Shown: one piece after another, positions 16,872 through 25,276 of the stretch | Position numbering within the stretch: the stretch's first letter is position 1 | How the letters are laid out: every line of letters starts with the position of its first letter | Origin: CAYGAW01 sp964492135 | Lineage (GTDB): Bacteria; Chloroflexota; Anaerolineae; UBA7937; B3-Chlor | Reading direction: 5' to 3' | Length of the DNA: 64,000 nt | Assembly: GCA_964492135.1 (NCBI GenBank) | Contig: CAZBJW010000003.1 | Location: 11,720-75,719 of the forward strand | The notes under the pieces: model-generated | What the model was told of the DNA's origin: nothing | Database searches by the model: none | The model's input: only the letters and a program-made list of their open reading frames with translations | Position numbers and translations under genes: made by a program

Positions 16872-17327
16872 TTACTCTTCCTCCCCCATCATGCGCCACA
16901 CCTGCCAAGGAAAGCGGCGACCGCGACTGCGCCAGCGGGGTAAGAGTTTGCCCCCTGGCCCTCTATCCACCGGCTTCTTGAGCGACTCCTTAGTCAAAGT
17001 AGATAGAGGAACCCATCCATCCTCGCCTTTGGCCACTTGGATAACAGGGCCCTGACGACGGGCATATCGTGGCTCCTTCTCAGTCTTTTGAACAGCAATC
17101 ACCTCCACAGGGCACTCTCTCTGGCAAGCCACACAGCCTATGCAACGACTTACTTGGACTGGATACTGCATCATCCAGCGGCGGGGCTCTGTCTTCCCAC
17201 CGAAATCGGCGCCCTCAGGCCCCGCTCGGCTTGGCCGGGTCATGTCCAAAGCCTGCACGGGGCACACATCCATGCAGATCCCACAGTTGATGCATCCACT
17301 TCGGTCAACGGTGGATTTGAAAGCCAT
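16872..17327 (-). CDS. Two-cluster [4Fe-4S] ferredoxin-like protein
   Basis: The 151-residue protein has two canonical cluster motifs: C-I-N-C-G-I-C-M-D-V-C-P near residue 12 and C-I-G-C-V-A-C-Q-R-E-C-P near residue 62. An arginine/tryptophan-rich tail follows. The 22-nt gap to the flavoprotein gene suggests it supplies electrons to that reductase. Confidence 0.88.
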   Translation of the reverse strand: MAFKSTVDRSGCINCGICMDVCPVQALDMTRPSRAGPEGADFGGKTEPRRWMMQYPVQVSRCIGCVACQRECPVEVIAVQKTEKEPRYARRQGPVIQVAKGEDGWVPLSTLTKESLKKPVDRGPGGKLLPRWRSRGRRFPWQVWRMMGEEE

Positions 17328-17348
17328 CTTCTACTCCCAGCAACTGAC

Positions 17349-18440
17349 TCATTCAGCGTCCCAGCACTTGGTAGTGGTCCAGGTTTTGCCCACTACGCCA
17401 TCCAGATGCGCCTCATCTAACCGCATGGCTCTCTCGTAGTAGTCCATCACGCGGTGGAGGACCGGTGGCAATCGCACGATCTCGCCAAGGGCCGCGATAA
17501 TGCTGTTGGGAAGAGGAGGGAGCACCCGCTGGAGCCATGACATGGCGGCGAAGTATTTGCGATGCCCTTCGACGAAGCGCCGATATAGGGCCTGGCCCTC
17601 TTCCCTACTCAGTTCGCCATTAAGCACTCGCCGTACGAGGTGCCCGCAGACTCTTCCAAAGTAGAGGGCCGGGCGGATGCCTTCACCTGTGAGGGCCAGG
17701 CATTGCCCGGCGGCATCGCCTACGAGGAAAAGTTGGCCCACCACCGGCTCACGCAGCTCGTGAGGGAAGAAACTACCGTGCACTCCATCCTGATGCAAGC
17801 CCAGATCGTTCACAAAGGAGTGCAACTTACCACCTAGCCTGGTCTCTCCCCGATAACTGCCGATGCCGATGCTGCTGGTTGCACCTCGCGGAAAGACCCA
17901 GGCCACTCCTCGTTGAAGGACGTGGGGGTCATACCAGAAATGCAGTCCATCATGGCGATGCTCAACAACTGTCTCCATGCCGAAATTAAGATCTTCGCGG
18001 CGTACAAAGCCTGGTCGTAGGCTGCTCGCCAGAGCGGCTCGCCAACCACTAGCGTCGATGAGAACCTTCCCTTCAAAGGATCCTTGGGGGGTTAAAACAG
18101 CCCCTCCCTCCACCCCGATGGCCGGTGCATTAACGAAATCGGCATTCGTGCGGTCTGCCAGAAGGCGACAGAAGTGGGCGTAGTCGAAGGTGCAGAAGGG
18201 GTAGACCAGATCGTAAGCCAAGTCGCGCCTAGCGGTATGAACGATGATGCGGTCGTGCACCTGGATCACGCAGTCCGTGGCGTCTAACGCTTCGAGGACC
18301 CGAAGGATAGTGCCACAGGCCGAGGTCTGGCCGGTCCCGATGGGCTTGCGCTCCAGCAGCAGCACGCGCTTGCCCCGTAGCTCGGCGGCAACGCTCAACC
18401 CGGCAAAGCTCGCCCCGGCAATGATAGCGTCGTAGCGCAT
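17349..18440 (-). CDS. Geranylgeranyl-reductase-family FAD-dependent oxidoreductase
   Basis: A 363-residue flavoprotein. The N-terminal dinucleotide-binding motif appears as I-I-A-G-A-S-F-A-G-L with a downstream Glu (L-L-L-E-R-K), and the second FAD motif G-D-A-A-G-Q near residue 240. This fold covers geranylgeranyl reductases and related dehydrogenases that act on isoprenoid or halogenated substrates. Co-location with a ferredoxin and a UbiE-like methyltransferase suggests a quinone or lipid tailoring step, which is inference. Confidence 0.8.
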   Translation of the reverse strand: MRYDAIIAGASFAGLSVAAELRGKRVLLLERKPIGTGQTSACGTILRVLEALDATDCVIQVHDRIIVHTARRDLAYDLVYPFCTFDYAHFCRLLADRTNADFVNAPAIGVEGGAVLTPQGSFEGKVLIDASGWRAALASSLRPGFVRREDLNFGMETVVEHRHDGLHFWYDPHVLQRGVAWVFPRGATSSIGIGSYRGETRLGGKLHSFVNDLGLHQDGVHGSFFPHELREPVVGQLFLVGDAAGQCLALTGEGIRPALYFGRVCGHLVRRVLNGELSREEGQALYRRFVEGHRKYFAAMSWLQRVLPPLPNSIIAALGEIVRLPPVLHRVMDYYERAMRLDEAHLDGVVGKTWTTTKCWDAE

Positions 18441-18715
18441 ATTGTCCCCCTTCCGTTGAACCCCCGCCCAAGCTATCTCTCGGTCACTCCCCGCGCCAAT
18501 TGGCCTGGAACCGTGGAGGCCATTCCCGACCTCTGGATTAGTTCAGTCATCCGCCTCATTCTCTCTGTGGGGGCCATCGCCGCGTTGACCGGTTTCTGTG
18601 CAAGCGGAAAGAAGGCACCAACATAGGCATCCTGCAACCATAAGCCTACTGCTCCGTGCCCAATCTCCTCCCACCCCCCTCTTCTTGGCTTCTCTCACTA
18701 CTGCTCATCGAAGGC
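18441..18715. other. Intergenic region, no gene seen
   Basis: About 275 bases between the flavoprotein start and the YHS terminator hairpin. No open frame with similarity or good ribosome-binding site is visible. It should hold the promoter of the 18440-13382 gene set. Confidence 0.4.
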
Positions 18716-18747
18716 GGCTGGTGAGGGGGAACTCCCCCTCACCAGCC
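18716..18747 (-). terminator. Hairpin downstream of the YHS pair
   Basis: Perfect 14-bp stem (GGCTGGTGAGGGGG at 18716-18729 and its complement at 18734-18747) with a 4-base loop, just after the YHS stop on the minus strand. There is no T-run, so it may act as a stabilising or rho-assisted element. A near-identical hairpin lies at 30088-30117. Confidence 0.6.
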
Positions 18748-18757
18748 AGGGAAGAAC

Positions 18758-18946
18758 CTAGTGACCTCCGTGTCCCATGCCTTCATGCCCCATCTGTCCC
18801 TGCATTCCCACATACTTCTGCGGATCTTTGTCGAAAGCCGCTTTGCAGCCCTGGGAGCAGAAGTAATAGGTCTTCCCCATGTGCTCTGACTTGGCGGCCG
18901 CCTTCTTCTCCTCGACGGTCATGCCACAGACCGGGTCCTTAGCCAT
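18758..18946 (-). CDS. YHS-domain protein with His/Met/Gly-rich tail
   Basis: A 62-residue protein, M-A-K-D-P-V-C-G-M then Y-Y-F-C-S-Q-G-C-K-A-A-F, a YHS domain with a metal-binding tail (M-G-H-E-G-M-G-H-G-G-H). GGAGG precedes the start. Nearly identical to 30128-30316. Likely a small copper/soft-metal carrier working with the copper ATPase. Confidence 0.85.
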   Translation of the reverse strand: MAKDPVCGMTVEEKKAAAKSEHMGKTYYFCSQGCKAAFDKDPQKYVGMQGQMGHEGMGHGGH

Positions 18947-18985
18947 GGTTTGTCACCTCCTTTCTTCGGACAGGTTCAGCGGGCT

Positions 18986-19168
18986 CTATTCACTCTCCGC
19001 TGTATCGCCGCCCTTCTCCTCGACGGACGCGATGTACCTCTTAGGATTGGCGAGGAATAGCTCTTTGCAGGTGGGTCGGCAGAAGTGGTAGACTTTGTTT
19101 TTGTACTCGGTGCGGAAGGTGAAGCCCCTCTCGTCGATTTCCATACCACAGACGGGATCTTTAGCCAT
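18986..19168 (-). CDS. YHS-domain protein, second of tandem pair
   Basis: The product (60 residues from M-A-K-D-P-V-C-G-M-E-I) has the C-G-M and H-F-C-R-P-T-C YHS motifs and ends in E-E-K-G-G-D-T-A-E-S-E. A GTG/ATG three codons upstream is possible. It is the partner of the preceding YHS gene, and the pair is duplicated at 30128-30537. Confidence 0.85.
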   Translation of the reverse strand: MAKDPVCGMEIDERGFTFRTEYKNKVYHFCRPTCKELFLANPKRYIASVEEKGGDTAESE

Positions 19169-19194
19169 CTTTCTCACCTCCCTTGGCAGATAAT

Positions 19195-19978
19195 CTAGCC
19201 TTCATCTAGCTCTAACATGTCCACAAATTGACCATGCCAGTTGTGGTAACCAGACCTGGCCGCTGTAGCCATTGACGCTCAACATGCCATAGATCTGCCC
19301 ATCTTTGAGAACGTGGATAGTATAATACCCGTAGAGGTGATCGGCTTCATCGGCCACCTCGGTGCCAGGGATGTAGGTCTCTAAATATCGTTGTGCATGC
19401 TGAAGAGCCTGGTCAGCCGACACAGGCATGTCGGTGCTGGGCTCTTCTGTACCGGAGCCGCTCATCATGCCTCCCGTCATCCCTCCCCAGCCTGAGCCCG
19501 AATGCATGCCGTACTTGGCATTCCACATCATATTGGGCCCATACTCCGGATAGACGGCACCGGTCTCTTTGTCGATGAGTAGTTCCATGGCGTGCACACC
19601 AGTGCTCTTCTCGACCACCTCAGCGTAGAAGTTGTCGGCGAACTCCATCACCTCGGCGATGGCCAGCCCTGGCAGGCTGAGGGAGTGGAGATAGCCTTCC
19701 ACCGCCTCTTGGGCATCCTTCAGGCTGAGGGCCTCACCACCACTGCGAGGAACGGTTCTCCCCCAGCTGGCGTATCCAGAAGCCATCATCCCGCCATACC
19801 CTGAGCGGTCGCCCATCATCCAGGGACCCATCCAATTCCCCATGTGGAAAGGCCAGGCCCAACTCGAGATGGCGGGGCGGGCCAAGGTCCAGGCCACGAA
19901 CCCTCCCACGAAAATCAAAAGAAGGGCAGCGAGAGTGGCAACCGTTGTCACGACTGTCCACTGAACCTTGTTTGTCAT
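19195..19978 (-). CDS. Membrane-anchored PepSY-like metal-associated protein, 3' end frameshifted
   Basis: Residues 12-35 form a transmembrane segment, followed by a Met/Trp/Gly-rich stretch (H-M-G-N-W-M-G-P-W-M-M-G) suited to copper binding. Two PepSY-like repeats follow, each with A-L/A-A-x-x-Y-L and D-K-E-T-G-A-V-Y. The open frame as given stops at 19202 with an atypical tail. Removing one base at 19248/19249 restores V-W-Y-H-N-W-H-G-Q-F, a well-known end of this family, and a stop at 19195. Either a natural frameshift or a one-base sequence error. It lies upstream of the YHS pair and downstream of an ABC exporter. Confidence 0.7.
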
Positions 19979-20008
19979 CTGCAGTCCTCCTCTATCTTTT
20001 GCAATAGT

Positions 20009-20686
20009 TCAAAATGTTTCCTTGATCCTACCGTCCTCCATCCAGAGGACACGGTGGGCTATGTCCTTGATGCGCTCATCATGACCGACCATGACCACGG
20101 TTCTCTCCTGCTCGCAGGCGATGCGACAGAGGAGGTCAATCACCTGGCGACCGGTCTTGGAGTCCAGATTTCCCGTTGGCTCATCAGCCAAGATCATCTT
20201 GGGTTGATTGGCCAGAGCGCGAGCGATGGCTACCCTCTGTTGTTCGCCGCCTGAAAGATCCTTTGGGAGATGGTTCAACCGCTCTTTGAGGCCCAGGTCC
20301 GAAAGCAGATTCTGCGCCCGCTCAAGGCCCAACCGGTCTCTCCTGCCAACCAGTTTCATGGGCACCATCACGTTCTCCAGAGCGGTCAAGTTAGAGAGCA
20401 GGTTGAAAGCCTGGAAGACGAACCCGATATTCTCGATCCTTATTCTGGGAAGTTCCCTTTCGCCCAGATCGGTTATCTTTTTACCATTGATGAAGATATC
20501 CCCTTCGGTAGGCCTCAAAAGAGCGCCAGCCATGGAGAGAAGGGTTGTCTTGCCACTCCCCGAAGGGCCCATTATCAAGACGATCTCGCCCTTCTCCACC
20601 TTCAAATCCACCCCCTGCATGGCCTTCACAGCCGTGTGGCCTGACCCATAGACCTTGCTAACTCCACATAACTCTAGGACTCTCAT
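20009..20686 (-). CDS. MacB/LolD-type ABC transporter ATP-binding protein
   Basis: A 225-residue ATPase with Walker A G-P-S-G-S-G-K-T-T (about 40-48), signature L-S-G-G-E-Q-Q-R and Walker B M-I-L-A-D-E-P-T-G-N-L-D. The T-G-N-L-D extension marks the MacB/LolD/FtsE subfamily, which drives mechanotransmission or lipoprotein/peptide export. It is encoded 7 nt after the permease gene and is its partner. Confidence 0.92.
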   Translation of the reverse strand: MRVLELCGVSKVYGSGHTAVKAMQGVDLKVEKGEIVLIMGPSGSGKTTLLSMAGALLRPTEGDIFINGKKITDLGERELPRIRIENIGFVFQAFNLLSNLTALENVMVPMKLVGRRDRLGLERAQNLLSDLGLKERLNHLPKDLSGGEQQRVAIARALANQPKMILADEPTGNLDSKTGRQVIDLLCRIACEQERTVVMVGHDERIKDIAHRVLWMEDGRIKETF

Positions 20687-20693
20687 TTCCCCC

Positions 20694-21800
20694 TCAGGCT
20701 CTGAATACCACAGCAGGATCTATGCCCCCTATCCTGCGCGCCGGGATGTAGGAGGCCACGAGGCTCATCAAAAGGGTGACCCCTAGGAGGCCCGCAATCT
20801 CCTGGATCCGAAGATAGGTAACGAATGCGGGCACGAATGCCGCAGCGGCCGCATTCACAGCCCATCCCAATAGAACTCCCACCATAAAACCTAGAAGCCC
20901 ACAGGTAAGGCTCTGTTCAAAGGTGATCTTATAGAGATCCCAGTTATTCGCCCCGATGGCTTTGAGGATCCCGTATTCGCGCGACTTCTCCACCGTGGCG
21001 GTATATATGGTCAGACCGATCACTGCCACCCCAATGATGAAACCGATGACCACCAGAACGGAGAAAATCGGCAGGAAACTCTCCGTCATTATCTTGCGGT
21101 TGTTCTCCGCGAACTCGGCCTTGGTGAGGGCCTCCGCCCCTGGCATCTCTTCGCTTATCCTCTGGGCAACCTCCTGGGCTTTGTTCGAATCGTCCACGGA
21201 GACCAAGAAGTAGTTGGTCAGATTCCCCATTCGGAAAAGGTCCTCAGCATCCTCCTGGCGGATGAAAGAAAACTGATAGATGACCAGATTGCCACCTTCC
21301 GAGATGCCAGCCCCCCTGAATTCTCGGCCCCCAATGATCAGGCTGTCCCCCGACCTAAGGGCGTTATTCCTGGCGAAGACCCCATCGATGATGATCTCTC
21401 CCTCTTGAGGCCTATCCCGCCCCTCGAACACCCTCAGGGGCCCACCAACCCCCATCTCCGTGTGGAAGCCGAAGAGGAAAGTATGAACCTCCTTCCCATC
21501 GATCTTAAAGCCTATCTGCCGCCCTAGCAGCCGATGCACCTCCTCCACCCCCTCAAGGGCGCCGATCTCTCCCTCCATCCCACGCGGCAAGATAGAGATG
21601 GAGTGGAACATGTCGGAGGCCCCCTCCTGCATGATCCATAAATCCGCCTACACCCCTTCTACATAGGCTCCCAGCTTCCCAACCCAGCCGAGATATAGAC
21701 TGCTCAACACCAAGATAAGGAGCACGGCGAAAGCCACGCCACCTACCGAGATGGCAAACCTGGTCTTCTCAGCAAAGAGGTTCTTTCTAGCGATCGACAT
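20694..21800 (-). pseudogene. MacB/FtsX-type ABC permease interrupted by an in-frame TAG
   Basis: The true start is the ATG at 21800 (M-S-I-A-R-K-N-L-F, then a first transmembrane helix). After 50 codons the same frame meets TAG at 21650-21648, then continues without break as A-D-L-W-I-M-Q-E-G-A through 368 codons to three C-terminal helices and P-A-R-R-I-G-G-I-D-P. A CAG (Gln) to TAG change explains it most simply. The gene is otherwise complete, so it is a very recent pseudogene, a suppressed amber, or a sequence error. Confidence 0.8.
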
Positions 21801-21814
21801 AGTAACCTTCCATC

Positions 21815-21880
21815 GTCTCTTGGATGTTCATTAGGCTGAGGGCCCCACTACTCTTGGGATGAACGGTTCTCCTTCGTCGA
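21815..21880 (-). pseudogene. Remnant of a second PepSY-like gene
   Basis: The stretch with AGGCTGAGGGCC and GAACGGTTCTCC matches 19684-19760 inside the PepSY-like gene, with the same order and spacing. It has no open frame of its own. It marks an old duplication of the 19-20 kb segment upstream of the ABC permease. Confidence 0.5.
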
Positions 21881-22078
21881 CAATTATCCACCCTCACTCC
21901 CAATAGATAGCAAACTCAGGGCAGGATCACTCCGTTTTAGACCCGTTTCAACCATGTTAAATTATCAGGCCTTGTGGGGGGCGAAGGTGTCAGGATCTCG
22001 CCTTTCAAGTACTGGATGGCAAAGCAGCAGGGGAGTAGAACCTGACCACCCTCGCCCCACACGTACCTCCCAGATGGT

Positions 22079-22324
22079 CTACTCTCCAGCTTGAGCGATC
22101 TCGCTCCCACAGTGGGGGCATTTGACCCAGCCCTCTTGCAGGAATCGACCACAGGAGGGACAGGCACGAGTATATCCCGTTGGTGCCGTCTCCATACGAG
22201 CAGGCATCAAGCCATCCGTTTGCCCAGCCTTCCGGTAGAGCAGATAGGCTCCTACCACTAGCGCTATGGGCAGCGCCAGGAAGAAGAGCAGGAATATCGG
22301 CCACAAGAAAAACATGCCCATCAT
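22079..22324 (-). CDS. Small membrane protein with C-terminal zinc ribbon
   Basis: The 81-residue product has two transmembrane helices (M-M-G-M-F-F-L-W-P-I-F-L-L-F-F and I-A-L-V-V-G-A-Y-L-L), then a zinc ribbon C-P-S-C-G-R-F ... C-P-H-C-G-S. It is encoded 20 nt downstream of the copper ATPase and is probably co-transcribed. Function unknown; possibly metal sensing or chaperoning. Confidence 0.75.
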   Translation of the reverse strand: MMGMFFLWPIFLLFFLALPIALVVGAYLLYRKAGQTDGLMPARMETAPTGYTRACPSCGRFLQEGWVKCPHCGSEIAQAGE

Positions 22325-22344
22325 CTCTTCACCACTCCTTTCTC

Positions 22345-24792
22345 CTAGATATTCGAGGGTGTAAACCCCCTCAGCCTGAGGGAGTTGGTCACCACAAAGA
22401 CCGAACTAAAGGCCATGGCCCCGGCGGCGATGGCCGGATTGAGCAGGAGACCCAGGAAGGGGTAAAGCACTCCGGCCGCCACGGGGATACCTGCGGTGTT
22501 ATAGGCGAAGGCCCAGAAGAGGTTCCACTTGATGGTGCGCATGGTACCCTTGCTGAGAGCGATGGCGGTGACCACACCCCGCAGATCCCCGCTGATGAGG
22601 GTTACGTCAGAGGCTTCCATGGCCACATCGGTGCCTGTGCCAATGGCGATGCCCACATCGGCTTGAGCCAGAGCGGGAGCGTCGTTGATGCCATCCCCTA
22701 CCATGGCTACCACCTTGCCTTGGCCTTGCAACTCCTTGATCTTAGCCGCCTTCTCTCCTGGAAGGACTTCGGCTAAGACATGGTCAAGTCCCAACTGTCG
22801 TCCTATGGCCTCAGCGGTCCGACGGTTATCCCCTGTCAGCATATACACTTCTAACCCCAGGTGGCGCAACTTGGACACTGCTTCCTTAGAGTTCTCCTTG
22901 AGGGTGTCGGCCACGGCGATGATCCCAGCGGCTTCGCCGTCCACGGCAACATACATGGGGGTTTTCCCCTCGTCGGAGAGACGTACAGCCTCCTCGCTCA
23001 GGCCATTGAGGGATATCCCCTCGTCTTGCATCAGTTTCAGGTTGCCCAAGAGGACCTCCTTACCCTCGACGACGGCCCAGATACCATGGCCAGCGATAGC
23101 CCGAAAATCTTTCGGCTCCGCGAGGGACAAAGCGCGCTCCTTGGCCCGTTCCACGATGGCCTCACCCAAAGGGTGCTCGGACCCCCTCTCCGCGGAGGCG
23201 GCTAGATAGAGGAGTTCCCCCTCGGTGACACGCCCATTTACCACGATGTCGGTGACAACCGGTTGACCCCGCGTGAGGGTTCCCGTCTTGTCCAAAACGA
23301 TCACCTCAAGTTTGTGTGCCGTCTCCAACGATTCCCCACCTTTGATGAGCACGCCGTTCTCTGCGCCCTTACCTGTACCCACCATTATGGCGGTAGGGGT
23401 GGCCAAGCCCAGAGCGCAGGGGCAGGCGATGATCAAGACAGCCACGAAGTTCACCAAGGCGTGGGTTAAGGCCGGCTCTGGGCCCAAGAGGTACCAAACA
23501 ACGAAGGTTGCTAGGGCGATAGCGATCACCCCGGGCACAAAGACCCCGGAGATCTGGTCGGCTAGGCGCTGAATGGGCGCTTTGGAGCCTTGGGCGTCCT
23601 CCACCAGTTTTATGATCTGGGCCAGAGCGGTATCCTTGCCCACTTTGGTGGCCCGGAACTTGAAGGCCCCAACCTTGTTGAGAGTAGCACCGATCACCTC
23701 ATCACCCTCTGCCTTGGCAACGGGTAGGGATTCACCAGTGATCATCGACTGATCGACGCTGGAGCGGCCCTCCGCGACCACGCCATCTACGGGTATCTTC
23801 TCCCCAGGACGAACCAGCACGATGTCGCCGACGCGCACTTCCTCCACCGGGATGTCGACTTCCTGCCCATCCCTTAGGATCCGAGCGGTCTTGGCTTGCA
23901 GCCCCATCAGTTTCTTGATCGCCTCTGAGGTCTGGCCCTTGGCCCTGGCTTCCAGCCAGCGACCCAAGAGGATGAGAGCGATGATTATCACCGCGGTGTC
24001 GTAATATACCTCGGCTAGACCCTCCGGGAAGAAGAAGGGGATAAAGGTGGCAGCCAGGCTATAGACATAAGCCGCCGTAGTGCCCACGGCGATCAAGGTA
24101 TCCATGTTGGCTCGCAGATGCTTGGCCTCCGCCCAAGCGCCTCGGTAAAAGCGCCAACCGGCCCAAAACTGTACCGGCGTCGAGAGCAAGGATAGGATGA
24201 TGAACATGGTCTGCCGAGGGACCTGGGATAAGAAGGGGAAGAACTGCTGATAGGTTCCCAGGAAGACCAAGACGGCTACCGCCCCACTGAAGAGGAAGCG
24301 ATTTCTCAACTCTCGCATCTCCCGTTGCCGGGCCTCCCGCTCCCAATCCACAATCTCCTCTTCGCCAGCCGCTTCCAGCACCTCATACCCGGCTTGGTGG
24401 ATGGCTCTCTTGAGGTCCGCTACGCTCACCGCTCCCGGTATATATTCGATGGTCGCCCTTTCGGTGGCCAAGTTGACACTGACCGAGGCCACCCCATCCA
24501 CACCTCCTAAGGCGCGTTCCACAGTGGCCACGCACGAAGCACAGGTCATGCCGCCGATGGGCAAAGTGACCCGCTCCACCACCGGTTGGTAGCCGGCCTC
24601 GCGAACACTAGAGGCTAGTTCAGAGAGCCTGGTCAGGGAGGGGTCATAGATCACCGTGGCTTTCTCCGTTGCGAAGTTCACGGTAGCGTTGGCGACGCCG
24701 GGCACGCCGTTCAGGGCCCTTTCAACCGTGGCCACACAGGAGGCACAGGTCATCCCTTGTACCGGTAACACTATCTTGTTGGTAGCCATCAT
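22345..24792 (-). CDS. copA: Copper-exporting P1B-type ATPase
   Basis: An 815-residue CopA-type pump. Two N-terminal heavy-metal domains carry G-M-T-C-A-S-C (about residues 14 and 82). The ion-transport motif is I-A-C-P-C-A-L-G-L-A-T-P, the phosphorylation site D-K-T-G-T-L-T, with the S-E-H-P-L-G histidine loop, M-V-G-D-G-I-N-D-A-P hinge and a C-terminal pair of helices. These mark a Cu(I) exporter in the cytoplasmic membrane. The ATG at 24792 is chosen because GGAGG ends 5 nt before it; a GTG two codons earlier overlaps that site. It fits with the surrounding YHS, CsoR and DUF5676 genes. Confidence 0.96.
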   Translation of the reverse strand: MMATNKIVLPVQGMTCASCVATVERALNGVPGVANATVNFATEKATVIYDPSLTRLSELASSVREAGYQPVVERVTLPIGGMTCASCVATVERALGGVDGVASVSVNLATERATIEYIPGAVSVADLKRAIHQAGYEVLEAAGEEEIVDWEREARQREMRELRNRFLFSGAVAVLVFLGTYQQFFPFLSQVPRQTMFIILSLLSTPVQFWAGWRFYRGAWAEAKHLRANMDTLIAVGTTAAYVYSLAATFIPFFFPEGLAEVYYDTAVIIIALILLGRWLEARAKGQTSEAIKKLMGLQAKTARILRDGQEVDIPVEEVRVGDIVLVRPGEKIPVDGVVAEGRSSVDQSMITGESLPVAKAEGDEVIGATLNKVGAFKFRATKVGKDTALAQIIKLVEDAQGSKAPIQRLADQISGVFVPGVIAIALATFVVWYLLGPEPALTHALVNFVAVLIIACPCALGLATPTAIMVGTGKGAENGVLIKGGESLETAHKLEVIVLDKTGTLTRGQPVVTDIVVNGRVTEGELLYLAASAERGSEHPLGEAIVERAKERALSLAEPKDFRAIAGHGIWAVVEGKEVLLGNLKLMQDEGISLNGLSEEAVRLSDEGKTPMYVAVDGEAAGIIAVADTLKENSKEAVSKLRHLGLEVYMLTGDNRRTAEAIGRQLGLDHVLAEVLPGEKAAKIKELQGQGKVVAMVGDGINDAPALAQADVGIAIGTGTDVAMEASDVTLISGDLRGVVTAIALSKGTMRTIKWNLFWAFAYNTAGIPVAAGVLYPFLGLLLNPAIAAGAMAFSSVFVVTNSLRLRGFTPSNI

Positions 24793-24807
24793 CTTCACCT
24801 CCGAATC

Positions 24808-25101
24808 TCAACCGCCGCTGTCCTTCGGTCTTGCGTCTAGCCTCCCAAAGCGTCGGGAGAGGGGGTTGTAGAGAGGCACGTATAGGGCAGCGATATAGAG
24901 GCCGTAGAGAAAACTCTCTACCAACCCGAGAAGAAAACCGCCGATAGTTAGCCATTCAAAGCCAGGTAAAAGGGGCTCCCAAGCCTTATACATTCGCAAG
25001 CTCTCTGGAGCCGCTAACCCGAACGCTACACACAAGGTGTAACTGATGGCCAAGATCAAGCCCGAAGTTAGAGCCAGGAGGAGAAAGTCGATCCTTTTCA
25101 T
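24808..25101 (-). CDS. DUF5676-like small membrane protein
   Basis: A 97-residue protein with two to three transmembrane segments (L-L-L-A-L-T-S-G-L-I-L-A-I-S-Y-T-L-C and W-L-T-I-G-G-F-L-L-G-L-V-E-S-F-L-Y-G). The pattern is that of DUF5676 proteins, which are nearly always found beside copper/heavy-metal ATPases. It lies 15 nt upstream of copA. A truncated paralogue is encoded at 33009-33146. Confidence 0.75.
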   Translation of the reverse strand: MKRIDFLLLALTSGLILAISYTLCVAFGLAAPESLRMYKAWEPLLPGFEWLTIGGFLLGLVESFLYGLYIAALYVPLYNPLSRRFGRLDARPKDSGG

Positions 25102-25194
25102 TGGCGTTCACCTCCCCTTGTATGATCTCTTGTATCAAATATAGTCTGCTTCATTTCGAAGTCGTAGGGCCGTTCAACCCTTCTGGGAGTAAGC

Positions 25195-25221
25195 AAAAAG
25201 GCCCATCGGGAGATAGGCCTT
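25195..25221 (-). terminator. Rho-independent terminator downstream of the sensor kinase
   Basis: On the minus strand, AAGGCCTATC, a 4-base loop, then GATGGGCCTT and TTT: a 10-bp GC-rich stem (one mismatch) ending in a five-base T-run (25199-25195). It follows the kinase stop at 25277 by about 55 nt and separates the two-component operon from the copper operon. Confidence 0.75.
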
Positions 25222-25276
25222 CACTGCGCCACCTGGCGTAGGTCATGGTGGCTTGGCCGAACCGCGGTGCCCTTTC

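Noticed and set aside
21648..21650. TAG as pyrrolysine in the MacB-type permease (methylamine-type metabolism present)
   Set aside because: No pyl genes in the window, no family reason for Pyl at this site, and CAG to TAG is enough to explain it.
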